42,158 bases of DNA from JACKCP01 sp034007295 (GTDB lineage Bacteria; Desulfobacterota; Desulfobacteria; Desulfobacterales; JACKCP01). This document shows, one piece after another, positions 40,555 to 42,158 of this stretch (positions are counted from its first letter, which is position 1; the number at the start of each line of letters is the position of its first letter). Position numbers and translations under genes: made by a program. The notes under the pieces are model-generated. The model searched no databases and was not told the origin of the DNA. It saw only the letters and a list, made by a program, of their open reading frames with translations. The DNA is taken from the NCBI GenBank assembly GCA_034007295.1, contig JAVERC010000030.1:1-42158 (forward strand), in the 5' to 3' direction.

Positions 40555-42158
40555 TTGAAAAAAATAATAGTTTTTATCCTGATTGTAATTATTTTGTCCT
40601 GGGTCTGGATTTTAATTCCTGACCCGGGACTTTATCCTTTAAAAACATGGTCAAGGGCATATAAGGATAAATCAGGCAATCTTTTAAGGCTTACGCTTTC
40701 AGATGATGACAAGTACAGGCTTTTCACAGATATTGAAAAAATCCCAAAAAATCTTGAAAAAGCTGTTTTAGCCTATGAAGATAAATATTTTTATTATCAT
40801 CCGGGCTTTAATCCTGTTTCAATTTTAAGGGCCTTTGCAGATACTTATATTTTGAAAAAAAGGGTGGTTGGAGCGTCCACAATAACCATGCAGGCCGCAA
40901 GGCTTCGTTTTGAAATTGATTCAAGGTCTTTAAAGGGCAAAATCACCCAGATTTTAAGAGCTGTTCAGCTTGAAAGGCATTATACAAAGAAAAAAATTTT
41001 AGAGGCTTATTTTAATCTTGCTCCATACGGCGGAAATATTGAAGGCGTTGGAACAGCTTCAGAAATTTTTTTTCATAAATCTGTTTCAGATCTTAATTTT
41101 TATGAAGCATGCGCCCTTGCAGTTATTCCCCAGAATCCGTCAAAAAGATATCCGGCCTTGGAAAAAAGTGAGAAAGAACTTGAAAATGCAAAAAAAAGAC
41201 TTGTTTCAATTCTTGGTAAAAACAAAGATTTTCTTCCCCTCAAATATTTCAGAATAAGTGATATTCCTTTTAAAGCACCCCATTTTACAGATTTTATGGA
41301 AAAAAAAGATTTGTTTTTAAAAAAAACATTTAAGACAACCCTTGATTTAAAACTTCAGGAAATAATTGAAAAAAGAATAAGTTCTTATATTGAGAAAAAA
41401 AAGATTTCAGGAATAAGAAATGCAGCTTCAGTTCTTGTAAATTATAAAACAGGTGAAATTGAAGCCATGGCAGGTTCAGCAGATTATTTTAATAATGAAA
41501 TTCAGGGCCAGGTAAACGGATGTACTTCAAAAAGATCTCCTGGTTCTTCTTTAAAACCATTTGTTTACGCACTTGCACTGGATCAGGGACTTATTCATTC
41601 CAAAACTCTTTTAAAGGATTCTCCGGCATCTTTTGGCGGTTTTTCACCTGAAAATTATGATAGAAAATTTGAAGGCCCTGTTTTTGCGATGGATGCCTTG
41701 AGAAAAAGCAGAAATCTTCCGGCTGTATATCTTGCATCAAAAATTAAAAATCCTGATCTCCATGATTTTTTATACTCATGCAGGGTTAAGGGATTAAAAA
41801 GCAAAAAATTCTACGGCCTTTCACTTGTTTTGGGAGGCGGAGAAACAACTCTTTTAGAACTTGCCTCCCTTTATTGCGTGCTTGGAAATCTTGGAGAATT
41901 TAAAAGTTTAAAATTTATCAGAGATGAAAAATCAAGTGAAAATACAAAAAGAGTATTAAGCAGGGAAGCCTCTTTTATCATAAAAAATGAGCTTTCAAAA
42001 AACCCTCCGCCGGATGGATTTAAAGAATTTAAAAAAAAAAGCAGAAAAGTTTCATGGAAAACAGGAACTTCCTATGGGTTCAGGGACGCAGTTGCAGCAG
42101 GAATTTTTGACAATTATGTTTTGATTGTATGGGTAGGAAATTTCAATGGAGAGGGAAA
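40555..42158 (+). CDS. pbpC: Penicillin-binding protein 1C (peptidoglycan glycosyltransferase), 5' part
   Basis: About 534 residues are visible before the window ends. An N-terminal membrane anchor (IIVFILIVIILSWVWILI) leads to the GT51 glycosyltransferase with EDKYFYYHPGFNP, the family's catalytic Glu region, and GASTITMQAARL. The transpeptidase follows with active Ser in SPGSSLKPF, the SxN motif in KSRNLPA and KTG in KTGTSYG. The end of the domain and any C-terminal PBP1C domain lie outside. The only usable start is TTG 40555: an in-frame TGA occurs at 40525-40527 and no ATG or GTG follows it. The ribosome site is weak (CAGG). The inserted MITE ends just upstream and probably replaced the original spacer to the macroglobulin gene, which may affect expression. 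Confidence 0.92.
   Translation, partial: MKKIIVFILIVIILSWVWILIPDPGLYPLKTWSRAYKDKSGNLLRLTLSDDDKYRLFTDIEKIPKNLEKAVLAYEDKYFYYHPGFNPVSILRAFADTYILKKRVVGASTITMQAARLRFEIDSRSLKGKITQILRAVQLERHYTKKKILEAYFNLAPYGGNIEGVGTASEIFFHKSVSDLNFYEACALAVIPQNPSKRYPALEKSEKELENAKKRLVSILGKNKDFLPLKYFRISDIPFKAPHFTDFMEKKDLFLKKTFKTTLDLKLQEIIEKRISSYIEKKKISGIRNAASVLVNYKTGEIEAMAGSADYFNNEIQGQVNGCTSKRSPGSSLKPFVYALALDQGLIHSKTLLKDSPASFGGFSPENYDRKFEGPVFAMDALRKSRNLPAVYLASKIKNPDLHDFLYSCRVKGLKSKKFYGLSLVLGGGETTLLELASLYCVLGNLGEFKSLKFIRDEKSSENTKRVLSREASFIIKNELSKNPPPDGFKEFKKKSRKVSWKTGTSYGFRDAVAAGIFDNYVLIVWVGNFNGEG

Noticed and set aside
41018..41257. Separate small gene
   Set aside because: It is an out-of-frame shadow inside pbpC, whose correct frame is open from 40555 to the window end.

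Overview
The window is a low-GC chromosomal segment from what looks like a strictly bacterial, probably anaerobic, Desulfobacterota-type organism. That placement is an inference. It rests on sigma-54 enhancer-binding regulators, a biotin-dependent Na+-pump decarboxylase, a Pfa-type (PUFA-synthase-like) megasynthase, and an alpha-2-macroglobulin/PBP1C pair. No rRNA, tRNA, CRISPR, phage or IS transposase is visible.

Layout. (1) 1-3.2 kb: two tandem copies of a secreted HExxH zinc metalloprotease, the first cut by the window edge, ending at a bidirectional terminator. This block is visibly richer in G+C than most of what follows. (2) 3.3-8.3 kb, minus strand: an envelope-sensing locus read from 8146 down to 3271. 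It holds a small secreted protein, an outer-membrane-barrel-like protein, a periplasmic His-rich protein, a membrane histidine kinase and an NtrC-type sigma-54 response regulator. A sigma-54-like promoter and a dyad sit in front of it; a MITE-like element and a large palindrome lie between kinase and regulator. (3) 8.3-11.4 kb: an orphan HipB-like HTH protein, a tandem universal stress protein and a CBS-MgtE-type membrane protein. (4) 11.4-15.1 kb: a Pif1-like helicase with HRDC and HTH parts, then a membrane metallophosphoesterase.

(5) 15.1-34.3 kb is the most interesting part. A stand-alone sigma-54 activator and an Sfp-type phosphopantetheinyl transferase flank a near-consensus sigma-54 promoter that reads into a 3691-residue megasynthase. 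Its order is ER-like (degenerate), ER-like, KS, KS (degenerate, chain-length-factor-like), AT, KS, three carrier repeats, KR, DH. All three carrier repeats have Thr where the phosphopantetheine Ser is expected. Twenty-five bases downstream begins a Na+-pumping decarboxylase set: OadG-like, OadB/MmdB-like with all pump residues intact, an MmdA/PCCB-like carboxyltransferase, an unknown 81-residue protein, and a biotin carrier fused to an OadA-like barrel that has lost its metal and carbamyl-lysine residues.

The inferred picture is a regulated pathway in which an acyl-CoA carboxyltransferase/Na+ pump is tied to a single-polypeptide secondary-lipid synthase. It could balance or supply (methyl)malonyl-CoA using the Na+ gradient. 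(6) 34.6-42.2 kb: a bacterial alpha-2-macroglobulin with an intact thioester motif and, after a second MITE copy, the start of penicillin-binding protein 1C.

The intergenic spaces carry several families of palindromic or terminal-inverted repeats. One is supported as a transposed element because both full copies have 13-bp inverted ends and different 5-bp target duplications.
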